64,000 bases of DNA, taken from contig NZ_CP108046.1 of the NCBI RefSeq assembly GCF_041435115.1, positions 6,324,001-6,388,000 of the forward strand. The letters run 5' to 3'. Source of the DNA: Streptomyces sp. NBC_00289. Lineage in GTDB: Bacteria > Actinomycetota > Actinomycetes > Streptomycetales > Streptomycetaceae. Of the stretch, positions 55,347-64,000 are shown one piece after another (position 1 is the first letter of the stretch; each line of letters opens with the position of its first letter). A program made the position numbers and the translations under genes. The notes beneath the pieces were generated by a model. That model saw nothing but the letters and a program-made list of their open reading frames with translations. It was not told the DNA's origin and searched no databases.

Positions 55347-56687
55347 TCAGGTCCGCCACGTCACCCGGTGCTCGGCCAGTCTGGCCAGCACGGCGTGGTT
55401 CGCCTCCCAGCCGTCCGGGAACTTCACGACGGTGCCCAGCTGCACCGGCTCGGTCGACGGATAGTCGTCCAGCAGCTCGCTCACCCCGGCCCGGCACACC
55501 ACGACGCAGGCGTGCCGGTGACGGGAGGCCAGCACGCACAGACGGCCCGTCTCCAGGTGGAAGGCGGTGGCGTCGGGACGGCCGGAGAGGGGGTGCAGGA
55601 CGACCGTGACGTCGTACTCGCGGCCCTGGAGGCGGTTCGCGGTGTCGACGATGACGTCCGTGACGCCGAGGTCGGCCAGGGCGGCGCGGACCGCCGCGGC
55701 CTGGTCCCGGTGGGCCGTGCCGACCGCGATCCGGCCGGCCGTGAGGGGGGCGGGGTCGGGCGAACGCTCCGAGGTGGCCGCGCCGCCCCGGTCCAGCAGG
55801 CGTCGTACGACCGTCGCCACCGCCCGGACCGCCTCCGGGTCGGTGCGCGGGGTGTGCCGCGCGGGCAGCTCGAGCAGGCCCCAGCCCGCCTCGGCGGCCT
55901 CGTCGATCACCCGGTCGGGCGGGGAGCCGTCCGAGGGGACGGCGAAGGCGAGTCGCCGGTCGCCGTGTCCGGTGCCGCTGCGGAACGGCGTGTACGGGTA
56001 GAAGGCGGCGGAGACCAGGGGCGCGGCCGACGCCGGGAGCCGCCAGGACACCGGCAGGCGGTGCTGCGGCAGCTCGGGGTTGTGGGCCAGAAGAGTGGTC
56101 ACGGCCGAGGCCGAGGGGTCGTACGACAGGCCCGCCCACTGCTCGCTGCCGACGATCGAGAACGGGTCCAGCTGACCCGGGTCGCCCACGAACAGCGCGT
56201 GCTCGAAGAGGCCGGCGACGGCGAGCAGCGCGTCCGAGCGCATCTGGTACGCCTCGTCGACGATCGCGTGCCGCCACGGTTCGTCGACCTTGACGTGCGC
56301 CCACTTGGCCGCCGTGGAGACGACCACCGGGAGTCCGGCGAGGTCGACCGCCCTGGCCGAGGTGCGGACGGCCGGCAACGCGTCGAGCGCCTTGTCGTAC
56401 GGGTCCGCGTCGCTGCTGTGCAGGCGGCCCACCGGCAGCTCGGGGTTCTTCTCGGCGAGCCGGACGACCAGGTCGTCGACCTGGGCGTTGGTCTGCGCGA
56501 CGACCATCAACGGGCGTCCGGCCTCGGCGAGTTCCAGGGCGGCACGCACGACGAGCGTGGACTTCCCGGCGCCCGGCGGGGAGTCGACGACGACACCGCG
56601 GTGGGAGCCGTGCAGGGTGTCGCGGAGGATCGCGTCGGTCGCCCGGCCGGCCTCGGCCCCGGGATCGAAAGCGGTCCGGGTGGTCAC
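55347..56687 (-). CDS. SF1-type helicase/ATPase of a nuclease operon
   Basis: 446 residues from a GTG at 56687, overlapping the previous stop (GTGA). Walker A VDSPPGAGKSTLVVRAALEL, motif Ia-like VVAQTNAQVDDLVVRLAEKN, Walker B variant HAIVDEAYQMRSD, motif III LFVGDPGQLDPFSIVG, motif V-like DTANRLQGREYDVTVVLHP and VI-like LCVLASRHRHACVVV. This order fits superfamily 1 (UPF1/Dna2-like) helicases in compact form. Third gene of an operon with a RecB-type nuclease and an unknown protein. Confidence 0.82.
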   Translation of the reverse strand: MTTRTAFDPGAEAGRATDAILRDTLHGSHRGVVVDSPPGAGKSTLVVRAALELAEAGRPLMVVAQTNAQVDDLVVRLAEKNPELPVGRLHSSDADPYDKALDALPAVRTSARAVDLAGLPVVVSTAAKWAHVKVDEPWRHAIVDEAYQMRSDALLAVAGLFEHALFVGDPGQLDPFSIVGSEQWAGLSYDPSASAVTTLLAHNPELPQHRLPVSWRLPASAAPLVSAAFYPYTPFRSGTGHGDRRLAFAVPSDGSPPDRVIDEAAEAGWGLLELPARHTPRTDPEAVRAVATVVRRLLDRGGAATSERSPDPAPLTAGRIAVGTAHRDQAAAVRAALADLGVTDVIVDTANRLQGREYDVTVVLHPLSGRPDATAFHLETGRLCVLASRHRHACVVVCRAGVSELLDDYPSTEPVQLGTVVKFPDGWEANHAVLARLAEHRVTWRT

Positions 56688-58321
56688 AGGACGTCCTCCG
56701 GGGTCGGCGGGTCGGCGGGCTCCGGCACGGCCGCGGCCTCGCCCGGCGGGCCGCCGTGCGTCCACGGGGTCTGCTCCGGGTCGGGCAGCTTCGCCCCACC
56801 GCGCTGTTCGTGCTCGAAGAGCGTGAAACAGACGAGGTCGCCCTTCTCGGGAACGGACCCCGCATCGGGTTCCTTGCCGCGGCCCATCTTGTCGACGATC
56901 CGCAGCACGAGGAGGACGGTGCCGTCCGCGGACTCCTCGGAGTGCTCCGGGTCGTCCCCGGTGGACACCCGGCCGACGAACTCGGCCGCCTGGGGCTTCC
57001 CGCCCAGCGACCGGAACACCTTGGCGCGCTCGGCGAGGTGCGGCCGGTCCTCCGTGCGCACGGTCACCAGCGGGCGCGGGCTGGGCCGCTTGCTCTCGCT
57101 GTACGCCATGACGACGTCCGTGACCTCGCCCGCGAACGCCTCCCCGGCCAGCCGCCGCCCCGCCATCACCAGCGGGTCGTCCAGGGCCTCCTGGGCCTCC
57201 AGACGGGCCTGCTCGCGCTCCCGGGTGGCGAGCTTGTTCGCCGCGGTGACCGCGTCGTCGCGGCGCGGCTGCGGCGGCTCCCCGGCGACGACCCGGTCCC
57301 GGTGACCGGTGAACGACCAGCGGTCGCGCGTCCACCGCTCCTCGACGTGCGCCCCCTCCGGCAGCTCCCGCAACAGGTCCAGGCCGCGCCAGACCGCGTC
57401 CCAGGTGGGCCGGGTACGGCTGTCGACCAGGTCGCGGATCGCGCGCTCGGCGGCGGTGAGCGCGCCGAGCCGGTCGTCCGCCTCCAGACCGTCCTCGGCG
57501 GCGGCCAGCGCGGTGCGGGCCCGGTCGTAGCGCTCGATGGCGGGGGCGAGCAGCCGGTTGTCGAACGCCGGGTCCGTGGCGGGGCCCGCGGGCGGGCACA
57601 GCAGCTGGCCCCGGGCGTCCCGGGCCAGCTCGGCGGCCAGGGCGGCCTCCGCGCCCGAGGTGCCGTCCGGCGGCTCGATCCAGGCGAGCAGCGCGCCGAG
57701 GTGCTGGTCCTCGAGGCTGGACTGGCCGGTCGCCCAGTGCCGGGCCAGCAGATCCGTCATGGCTGGCAGCAGCGACGATCCGGGCACCCTGGCCCGCTCC
57801 GCGAAGTGGGTCAGCCACCGGCCCAGCAGCGGTACCCGGGGCGGCGCGGGGTGCGGCGCCTCCGGGTCCTGGTCCGCCGTACGCCGGAATCGCGTGGAAC
57901 GCCCGAGCAGCCGTACGAGCTCGATGCCCGCGCGGCTCGGCAGGATCAACTGGGGGGCGTCCGCGCACAGTTCGACCTCGACCTTGACCCGCTTGCCGGT
58001 CTCCGGGTCGGTCTCGTTGCGTTCGGCGGTCTCGACGGCGTCGGCGTACGTGTCGAGGTGGGGCAGGACGACGTCGGCCAGTTCGGCGAGGAACGCGAAC
58101 CGCAGGTCGCGGTCGCGCGGCTGCGGAACGACCAGCAGGTGCGGCGCGTCCCGGTCGGTGCCGACCAGCGCGCCGAGCGGTGCGCCCGCCTCACCGGCGG
58201 TGGTGAGCGGCACGAGGACCAGGGGACGGTCGGACAGATGGCGGTGCCGGACCGTGGTGACGGGCTGGGCGCGGCCCGTGGCGACGGCCTCGAGACGGGC
58301 CAGGGTGGAGATCAGCGACAT
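56684..58321 (-). CDS. Unknown 545-residue protein between nuclease and helicase
   Basis: Begins MSLISTLARLEAVATGRAQP, overlaps the nuclease stop by 10 bases and the helicase start by 4. The N-terminal half has alternating beta and helix (LVLVPLTTAGEAGAPLGALV, AGIELVRLLGRSTRFRRTAD). The C-terminal half is helical and highly charged, followed by a beta part (TVLLVLRIVDKMGRGKEPDA). No family is recognised and no catalytic motif seen. Tight coupling suggests a complex with its neighbours. Confidence 0.75.
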   Translation of the reverse strand: MSLISTLARLEAVATGRAQPVTTVRHRHLSDRPLVLVPLTTAGEAGAPLGALVGTDRDAPHLLVVPQPRDRDLRFAFLAELADVVLPHLDTYADAVETAERNETDPETGKRVKVEVELCADAPQLILPSRAGIELVRLLGRSTRFRRTADQDPEAPHPAPPRVPLLGRWLTHFAERARVPGSSLLPAMTDLLARHWATGQSSLEDQHLGALLAWIEPPDGTSGAEAALAAELARDARGQLLCPPAGPATDPAFDNRLLAPAIERYDRARTALAAAEDGLEADDRLGALTAAERAIRDLVDSRTRPTWDAVWRGLDLLRELPEGAHVEERWTRDRWSFTGHRDRVVAGEPPQPRRDDAVTAANKLATREREQARLEAQEALDDPLVMAGRRLAGEAFAGEVTDVVMAYSESKRPSPRPLVTVRTEDRPHLAERAKVFRSLGGKPQAAEFVGRVSTGDDPEHSEESADGTVLLVLRIVDKMGRGKEPDAGSVPEKGDLVCFTLFEHEQRGGAKLPDPEQTPWTHGGPPGEAAAVPEPADPPTPEDVL

Positions 58322-59598
58322 ACGGCGGCCTCCTGGCCGAGGACGGCCGGGCGGTCCGCACGCGCAGGGTGGCCGCCCAGCGCCTCCGCCCGCAGCCGTG
58401 CGGCCCTGCGCAGGGCCGCCACCGCCGGGTCGTCCGGGTCGCCGGCCTCGCCGCGGGCCGCGGCCAGGACGTCCTCGACGGTGGTCAGGCCGCCCAGTTC
58501 CGCGCGGACCGGGCGGCCGAGGGTGGTGACCGCGCCGGCCGTGCGGGAGCGCTCGCGGCAGTGGAAGGCGAGCTCGCACGCGGACAGGCACTCGGGCGCG
58601 TAGGTGGCCGGCACGGACTCGACGGCGGCGGTGAGCTCGGCGGTCGGCAGGTCCGGGGCGAAGCAGGTGCCCTCGGGCAGGGTTTCGGCGATGTCCTGGA
58701 TGCGGGTGAGGCGGGTCAGCTGCCGGCCGGTGACGGCGCGCTGCTTGCGGACGTCGACGGCGGACGCGGTGGCCAGGTTGGAGAAGTCCTTGGGGCAGAC
58801 GAGCAGCACGCGATGGCGTACGCGCGGGGTGACGGTGCCGCCCGGCTCCCCGGGCCTCCCGCTCACCTCCCCGTCGCCGTCCCCTTCCGCCGGTTCCGCG
58901 CCGAGCCGGGCGGCGACCTCCTCCAGCGCGAGCACGTAGACCGCGGCCTGTCGCGCGGCCGCGCCGACCTTCGCGGGGTCCGCCGAGCCGTCCAGCATCG
59001 GGAACGACTTGATCTCCACGACCGTCCAGCTGCCGTCCGGGTGCACGACCACCGCGTCCGGCTCGAGGAAGGCGGGGGAGCCGGCCACGTCGAGAGCGAG
59101 CATCGGGTGGTCGAGCAGCGTCCAGGCTCCGGACGCGGTGGCCTCGCGCAGTGCGAGGACCGTACGCGCGGCACGGCCCTCGGGTCCGATCGCGGAGAGT
59201 TCGGGAACCTGTGCGTCCGCCGGTGGCTCCGCGCCCGGATCGAGCTTCTCGTGCACCAGCCGCAGCAGCTCCGCGCCGCCGTCCGCCTTGACCCGCGCCT
59301 CGAACGCGTTGCCCCGGGTGAGCGCGAACTGCGACTGTCCGAAGGCGGACGGGGAGCCGAGCGCGCTCGCCAGGTCCGCCTTGTCCACCCCGGCGCCGTC
59401 GAGGATCGCGCGCCGGTTGCACCCCGGGTTGGCCGCCAGGGCGGCCAGGGCGCGCGCGTCCAGCGCCTTGGGCGGTACGTCGGGACCGCGCAGGTCAGCG
59501 AGCCGCTGCCGGAGCCCCGTCCCCCGCGTCCGTGGAAGAGGCACCCGGCTCGGCTCCGGATCCGATCCGTGACTCGCGCTGCCGTGGAATTCGCTCAC
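58312..59598 (-). CDS. RecB-like PD-(D/E)xK nuclease with Cys cluster
   Basis: 428 residues from a GTG at 59598. Nuclease core: Asp181 in FLEPDAVVVHPDG, Glu195 and Lys197 in WTVVEIKSFPM, preceded by RGNAFEARV (residue 95 on), which fits RecB-family motif I. Cys312, Cys337, Cys341 and Cys347 (CLSACELAFHC) could hold an iron-sulfur cluster as in AddB and Cas4 nucleases. First gene of the three-gene operon. Its start lies inside the 3' end of the PAP2 gene on the same strand. Confidence 0.82.
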   Translation of the reverse strand: MSEFHGSASHGSDPEPSRVPLPRTRGTGLRQRLADLRGPDVPPKALDARALAALAANPGCNRRAILDGAGVDKADLASALGSPSAFGQSQFALTRGNAFEARVKADGGAELLRLVHEKLDPGAEPPADAQVPELSAIGPEGRAARTVLALREATASGAWTLLDHPMLALDVAGSPAFLEPDAVVVHPDGSWTVVEIKSFPMLDGSADPAKVGAAARQAAVYVLALEEVAARLGAEPAEGDGDGEVSGRPGEPGGTVTPRVRHRVLLVCPKDFSNLATASAVDVRKQRAVTGRQLTRLTRIQDIAETLPEGTCFAPDLPTAELTAAVESVPATYAPECLSACELAFHCRERSRTAGAVTTLGRPVRAELGGLTTVEDVLAAARGEAGDPDDPAVAALRRAARLRAEALGGHPARADRPAVLGQEAAVCR

Positions 59599-60448
59599 CC
59601 GCGGAAGTCTGGCATCCGGCACTGACAATCGGGGCCACCGTGTCAGGAGAGCGCGCTGCGACCAGTGAGCCGTGGCCCTCGAACCGCGCCTTGACCCGGT
59701 CCGCGCCCCGCAGCACATGCGGGGCGAGCAGCAGCCCGACACCCATCGCCGCCGCACCCGCGACCGCGTCGAGGAAGTAGTGGTTCGCGGTGCCCATCAC
59801 CACGACCGTGGTGAGCAGCGGGTAGGCGACGCCCAGGACCTTCGTGGTACGCGTCCCGCCGTAGCGCCACAGCATGACCCCGCACCACAGCGCCCAGCCC
59901 ACGTGCAGGCTCGGCATGGCCGCGTACTGGTTCGTCATGCCGCCCATGCCGCGCGGCGCGCTGGCCTCGCCGCCCCACCAGCCGTACGAGCTGTACTGGG
60001 CCATCGTGTCGACGAAGCCGTGGCCCGCCGAGAGGAGGCGGGGCGGGCAGGTCGGCAGCGCGGTGAAGCCGATCAGGCCGATGAAGGTGGACGTCATCAG
60101 CCAGGTGCGGGCCATGCGGTAGTGCACGGCACGCGAGCGGAAGAGCCAGATCAGGACCGCGGGTGTCACGAGGTAGTGCAGCGACGCGTACCAGAAGTCG
60201 GCCGGTACGCCGATCCAGCTCTCCCGCGTGAAGAGGCGGTTGAGCGGGTGCTCGGCGTTGAGGTGCAGGAACTTCTCGACCCGCAGGATCGTCAGGCCGT
60301 GGTCGACGGCGCCGCTGACGTCACCGCGGGCGAGCAGCCGGCCTGCCGAGTAGCAGGCGTACACGAGCACGATCAGCGGCAGCTCGGTCCACCAGCGCAG
60401 GCGGGTTCGTGGGCCTGCCCCGATGCCCGGTATCTCGGTCTGCGGCAT
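59495..60448 (-). CDS. PAP2-superfamily membrane protein
   Basis: 317 residues from the ATG at 60448 (GGGGAGGGCG upstream). Six membrane helices with the PAP2 features: ALPTCPPRLL, AAMPSLHVGWALWCGVML (SxH) and TANHYFLDAVAGAAAMGVG (HxxxD). It resembles the inositol-phosphorylceramide-synthase-like or PAP2_3 group; a lipid phosphotransferase or phosphatase. The last 35 residues are hydrophilic and overlap the nuclease gene by 104 bases. Confidence 0.88.
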   Translation of the reverse strand: MPQTEIPGIGAGPRTRLRWWTELPLIVLVYACYSAGRLLARGDVSGAVDHGLTILRVEKFLHLNAEHPLNRLFTRESWIGVPADFWYASLHYLVTPAVLIWLFRSRAVHYRMARTWLMTSTFIGLIGFTALPTCPPRLLSAGHGFVDTMAQYSSYGWWGGEASAPRGMGGMTNQYAAMPSLHVGWALWCGVMLWRYGGTRTTKVLGVAYPLLTTVVVMGTANHYFLDAVAGAAAMGVGLLLAPHVLRGADRVKARFEGHGSLVAARSPDTVAPIVSAGCQTSAGERIPRQRESRIGSGAEPGASSTDAGDGAPAAAR

Positions 60449-60665
60449 CCGATCGCCCTCCCCCTTCGTCCCTGTGCGGCCTCCGGTTGACCGGCCGTGC
60501 CACTTTACGGCGTATGAGCTCGCCCCCTGTGGGGCGCCCCCGTGGGATCCCCGGCAGGGGGCCCCGGCCCTCAAAGACGCAGAGATCGGCCGCCGGGTTG
60601 CCCCCGCCAAGGGTGCGCGATGATGGAACGGTTCCGCCTGTCTTTTCCTCGAAAGGTCACCCCGC

Positions 60666-61262
60666 ATGGCACCGCGCATCCTGCTGGCCCGGCACGGACA
60701 GACGGAGTGGTCGCTGTCCGGCAAGCACACCGGCAGGACCGACGTGCCGCTGCTGGAGGAGGGACGGCGGGGCGCCAAGCTGCTCGGCGAGCGCCTGCAC
60801 CGGGCTCCCCTCGACGGCCTGGCCGGGGTCGAGGTGCGCACCAGCCCGCTGGCACGCGCGCGTGAGACGTGCGAACTCGCCGGGTTCGGCGAGCGCGCGA
60901 GCACCTGGGACACGCTGATGGAGTGGGACTACGGCGCCTACGAGGGCATGACCCCGCAGGACATCCAGGAGGTCAGGCCCGGCTGGCTGATCTGGCGGGA
61001 CGGGGTGCCGGAGGGCGAGTCCCTCGCCGAGGTCACGGCCCGGGCCGACGAGGTGGTCGCGTGGGCGCGGGCGGCGGACCGGGATGTGCTGGTGTTCGCG
61101 CACGGGCACATACTGCGGTCCATCGGCGCCCGCTGGCTCGGGCTGCCGATCGACTTCGCGGCGCGGATCAGGCTCAGCCCGACGTCGCTTTCCGTTCTGG
61201 GCTGGGCGTACGGGGAGCCGGCGATCGAGAGCTGGAACGACCTGGGGCACCTGGCCGGGTAG
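60666..61262 (+). CDS. Histidine phosphatase family protein
   Basis: 198 residues. [20 protein letters not shown] at the N-terminus with catalytic His, [26 protein letters not shown] with the acid Glu, and [20 protein letters not shown] with the second His. Phosphoglycerate-mutase-like small-molecule phosphatase; substrate unknown. Single gene, divergent from the PAP2 gene. Confidence 0.9.
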   Translation: MAPRILLARHGQTEWSLSGKHTGRTDVPLLEEGRRGAKLLGERLHRAPLDGLAGVEVRTSPLARARETCELAGFGERASTWDTLMEWDYGAYEGMTPQDIQEVRPGWLIWRDGVPEGESLAEVTARADEVVAWARAADRDVLVFAHGHILRSIGARWLGLPIDFAARIRLSPTSLSVLGWAYGEPAIESWNDLGHLAG

Positions 61263-61330
61263 CGGTCCGGCTCGGTACGGAGGGCCGTGACGGGCGGCGC
61301 CGGCCTGCTGCGACGGCCCGTGGGCCCCGC

Positions 61331-62800
61331 TCAGGCCGTACGCGGTGACGAGGCGTGCCGCTCGAGGAACCCGGACACCCCCGACGCGCGCCGGTGCGGC
61401 CGCAGTACGCGCGCGGTGCCCGCCAGCATCGACTGGATGCGGGACGACTGCACCTCGCCCAGCAGGTCCAGCACCCGCATGCCCGCCGCCGCGGACTCGT
61501 CGGGGCGGCCGCCCCGGGCGAGGTCGTCCGCCAGTTCCGCCGTGTACAGCGCGATGTTGCGGGTGAAGTGCGGGTCCTGGAGATGGACCGCACGGCGCGC
61601 GTGCCGGGCCGCGCGCTGCCAGTCGCCGAGGGTCGACCAGCACTGGGCCTCCAGCGCCTCCAGCTCGGCCTCCCCGTAGAAGCTCATCCACTCGGGGTCG
61701 GCCTCCGAGGGGCCGCGCTCGAAGAACGCGTGTGCACGGGCGAGCGCCTGTTCGCAGGCGGCACGGTCGGCGAGCCCGGCCCAGCCGCCCGCCTCACGCA
61801 GCGCGAGCAGCGACATCAGGCGGGGGGAACCGAGCGGGCGCGCGACGCGCTGGGCGGCCTGCGCGGCCCGCACCGCCTCGCGTGGCCGGCCCGCGTCGCG
61901 GGCGAGGAACGCCGTGTTGCAGAAGGCGTGCGCCTCCAGGGCGTCGTCGCCGGTCATCCGGGCGGTCGCGAGCGCCTCCGCGTAGTGCGAGCGGGCGTCG
62001 TCGAACCGGCCCGAGTCGTGTGCCAGCCAGCCCACCGAGATGGCCAGTTCACCGGCGCCCGAGTGGAGCCGGTCGGAGGTCGCCTGCCGGGTGGCGCCCG
62101 CGTCGAGCAGCGCGTACGCGGCACGCAGCGGGGCCGCCGCGCGCCGGTAGAGGCCGTCCGCGCCGTGCCGGTCGTCGAGCAGCCTGATCCGGCGGACGGC
62201 TTCTTCGAGGGCGCCGGTCTCGCCGGTCCCGACCCGGCGGACGGGGCGTCCCGCGGCGGCGGCCTCGTGGGCGAGCCCGAGGGGGCCCAGTGAGGCGGCG
62301 GCCACCGTGGCGCCCCCGCCGGTCATGAATGCGCGACGCAGCACGTCGCTCTCCTCGTGGATCTCGTGGTGCTCGTGGATCTGGTGTAGGTCGTGCGGGT
62401 GGTGCGGGTTCTGCGTCTCATACGGCTCGCGGATCCCTTGCGTCTCACCCGCCACGTACGCCGGGTGGGTGGCGGGTACGGGTGGCGGGTCCTCGGCGGC
62501 GCGCCCCCTCCGTCCGCGGACGGACGAGCGGGGGGCGAAGCCCAGGTCGGCGAGCGTGCGGCCGGGAAACATGTGCAGGAACACCCGTTCGTACGCGTAG
62601 TTGGGGCAGCGGATCTCGCCGGCCTCGACCCGGCCGACGTAACGCGCGTCGCAGCTGACCCCCTCGCCGATCTCGCGGGCGGCCCGTCGTACCGCCGCGG
62701 CGAACTCGGCCGGCGAGCGCTGTCCGCGCAACTGCCGGAAGACGAGGTTCGGCCGCGGTGGTGTGGGGGGCTGGGACGAGGTCACCGTTGACGACGCCAT
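61331..62800 (-). CDS. Helix-turn-helix/TPR regulator
   Basis: 489 residues from the ATG at 62800; an earlier in-frame start exists at 62833. An N-terminal DNA-binding-like part (ARYVGRVEAGEIRCPNYAYE) is followed by a striking His-rich linker (NPHHPHDLHQIHEHHEIHEE). A hydrophobic segment then looks like a Tat signal remnant (RRAFMTGGGATVAAASLGPL), and the rest is TPR repeats (LEAHAFCNTAFLARDAGRPR). It resembles Streptomyces NsdA/transcriptional-regulator TPR proteins that influence differentiation or antibiotics; the exact relation is not certain. Confidence 0.8.
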   Translation of the reverse strand: MASSTVTSSQPPTPPRPNLVFRQLRGQRSPAEFAAAVRRAAREIGEGVSCDARYVGRVEAGEIRCPNYAYERVFLHMFPGRTLADLGFAPRSSVRGRRGRAAEDPPPVPATHPAYVAGETQGIREPYETQNPHHPHDLHQIHEHHEIHEESDVLRRAFMTGGGATVAAASLGPLGLAHEAAAAGRPVRRVGTGETGALEEAVRRIRLLDDRHGADGLYRRAAAPLRAAYALLDAGATRQATSDRLHSGAGELAISVGWLAHDSGRFDDARSHYAEALATARMTGDDALEAHAFCNTAFLARDAGRPREAVRAAQAAQRVARPLGSPRLMSLLALREAGGWAGLADRAACEQALARAHAFFERGPSEADPEWMSFYGEAELEALEAQCWSTLGDWQRAARHARRAVHLQDPHFTRNIALYTAELADDLARGGRPDESAAAGMRVLDLLGEVQSSRIQSMLAGTARVLRPHRRASGVSGFLERHASSPRTA

Positions 62801-63071
62801 GGCCGGGTCCTCTCGTGCGAACCGTCGAACCATGCCGGACGACGGGTGAGTTGTCCTTGGGTCACCCGGTGTCCGGCGGGCATGAACGTACCCGCTGTGC
62901 CGGACCCACCACGCAGGGTTTGGCTACAAAACGGATATCTCATCCGCGATCTGCCATGAACTGCCATCCTTTGCGGCGGACTTCCGCCGTAGCCGTTGAC
63001 GCGCCGACGCGTTGAACCCCGTGGACCGGGAGCCACCCGACTCCCGATCCGCTCGTCCGAGGAGGGGTTCC

Positions 63072-63491
63072 GTGGTGGAGGCCGGGATGGAGACCAGCCA
63101 GAGCATCGATCGTGGTGCGCGGGCCGGTGTGCCCTCGGGGGCGGGGGCCGGATGCGATCTCGTCACCGTGCCGTCGCGCCAGGGGCTGGAGGCGGTCGAC
63201 ATCCTGCGGCGCGGGGTGGGCGACGCGGTGGGTCCCGTACTGCACGACGACGGGTGCGACACGCTGGGATTCCTGGTACCGCCGGGGACAGCGGACGCGT
63301 GGGACGTGCCGGGCAGTACGTGTACGCAGACCAACGGACGGGGGCTGAGCCTGCACCCCCGGCCGCCGGTCGAGGGCTCGGCCTGGCTGCTGCCGCCCGG
63401 CGACGCGGACCGCGCTACCGATCCGGCGGTGCTGCGGGCGGCGCTCGGGGAGGCCGCGCGGCTGATCGCGGCGGCGGACAACTGTCGGTGA
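63072..63491 (+). CDS. Conserved Streptomyces protein of unknown function
   Basis: 139 residues from a GTG at 63072, chosen for the GAGGAGGGG just upstream. Contains GCDLVTVPSRQGLEAVDILR and DTLGFLVPPGTADAWDVPGS. This pattern recurs in Streptomyces proteins annotated as primase-like regulatory proteins; I cannot assign a function. Divergent from the TPR regulator. Confidence 0.7.
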   Translation: MVEAGMETSQSIDRGARAGVPSGAGAGCDLVTVPSRQGLEAVDILRRGVGDAVGPVLHDDGCDTLGFLVPPGTADAWDVPGSTCTQTNGRGLSLHPRPPVEGSAWLLPPGDADRATDPAVLRAALGEAARLIAAADNCR

Positions 63492-63543
63492 CCCCCACGG
63501 AGCTCGCTGAGCCGGTCTCCGCCCGCCCCCTGATAATGACCCC

Positions 63544-64000
63544 ATGGGAAAGTCCAGGAACCCCCGGCGCGGAGGTACGGCCGCCGAAGCCGTCGTCGAG
63601 GCCGTCGACGGCGGGCTCGCCGAGCTCATACCCGACCGGGACCGGGCGCGGGCCTGGACCCTGCTGATCGACGGGGCACCGCAGTCGCACGTCGACCTCG
63701 CCGATCCGGCGTACCTCTCCTTCGAGTACCAGCGCCGCCTCGGACACGTCATCGATCTCGTCGCGCCGACCGGAAAGCCCGTCCACGCCGTGCACCTCGG
63801 CGGCGGCGCGCTGACCCTGGCCCGTTACGTCGCCGCCACCCGCCCCCGCTCCACCCAGCAGGTCGTCGAGCGGGACGCGACCCTGGTGCAACTGGTCCGC
63901 CGGGAACTGCCGTTGGACCCGAACGCGCGGATCAGGGTGCGCTCCGTCGACGCCCGCGAGGGACTCGCCAAGGTGCCCGACGGGTGGGCCGACCTCGTCA
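63544..64000 (+). CDS. Spermidine-synthase-like methyltransferase-fold protein, cut by the window end
   Basis: At least 152 residues. HLGGGALTLARYVAATRPRS is the nucleotide-fold glycine motif, preceded by DLADPAYLSFEYQRRLGHVI and followed by QQVVERDATLVQLVRRELPL with the acidic residue at the end of strand 2. Typical of polyamine aminopropyltransferase-like proteins in actinobacteria, many of which lack known activity. The 3' end is outside the window. Confidence 0.82.
   Translation, partial: MGKSRNPRRGGTAAEAVVEAVDGGLAELIPDRDRARAWTLLIDGAPQSHVDLADPAYLSFEYQRRLGHVIDLVAPTGKPVHAVHLGGGALTLARYVAATRPRSTQQVVERDATLVQLVRRELPLDPNARIRVRSVDAREGLAKVPDGWADLV

Noticed and set aside
56684..59422. A 912-codon reading of the middle gene of the nuclease operon
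   Set aside because: Only the part from 58321 has coding character; upstream it is a shadow of the nuclease frame.

Overview
The window is high-GC actinobacterial DNA with Streptomyces gene content (twin-arginine and lipoprotein signals, GTG/TTG starts, leaderless-looking genes, a cslA-glxA cellulose-like glycan locus). From memory, the order LPMO - SPFH - NLP/P60 - cslA - glxA - GH6 and the PAS-GGDEF-EAL protein resembles the S. coelicolor SCO2817-SCO2838 neighbourhood. That placement is inference, not a search result.

Positions 1 to about 26104 are the right-hand part of a siphovirus prophage; its left end lies outside the window. The late genes are on the minus strand, read right to left: terminase small and large, portal, MuF-like protein, scaffold, major capsid, connector, head closure, DUF5403, tail terminator, major tail, frameshifted tail chaperones, tape measure. 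An 882-bp IS5-type element with a 5-bp target duplication interrupts the tape measure gene, so the prophage is probably defective for tails. A small membrane-protein gene on the plus strand, an HNH gene and a two-frame cytosine methyltransferase lie upstream of the terminase. After 1.4 kb without genes come about 18 small early genes on the plus strand, ending with a dNMP kinase, ThyX and a converging large serine integrase. The prophage sits inside a HAD-family hydrolase gene, whose 3' end remains at 26105-26527.

The early region carries unusual nucleic-acid structure. Two 72-nt elements (16989-17060 and 17982-18053) have the layout and most core nucleotides of type II hammerhead ribozymes, with covarying helices. 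Seven intergenic hairpins all display ACAGGGA at the loop. A repeated promoter-like motif (TGTNAAGATGNNACC-type) occurs nine times, once inside a perfect inverted repeat and once placed so that the next gene would be leaderless.

From 26.1 to 64 kb is chromosomal: a class F sortase with a putative secreted partner; cslZ-like GH6, glxA and cslA; three identical solitary tRNA-Lys(CUU) genes; NLP/P60, SPFH and AA10 LPMO genes; an acyl-CoA ligase; an IclR regulator with an ehuABCD-type ABC importer; and a catabolic set (DUF3830, amidase, D-2-hydroxyacid dehydrogenase, two Asp/Glu-racemase-like proteins). Then follow an LLM flavin oxidoreductase, a cdgA-like c-di-GMP protein, an M6 protease, a three-gene operon of RecB-like nuclease, unknown protein and SF1 helicase, a PAP2 membrane protein, a histidine phosphatase, a TPR regulator and a truncated spermidine-synthase-like gene.
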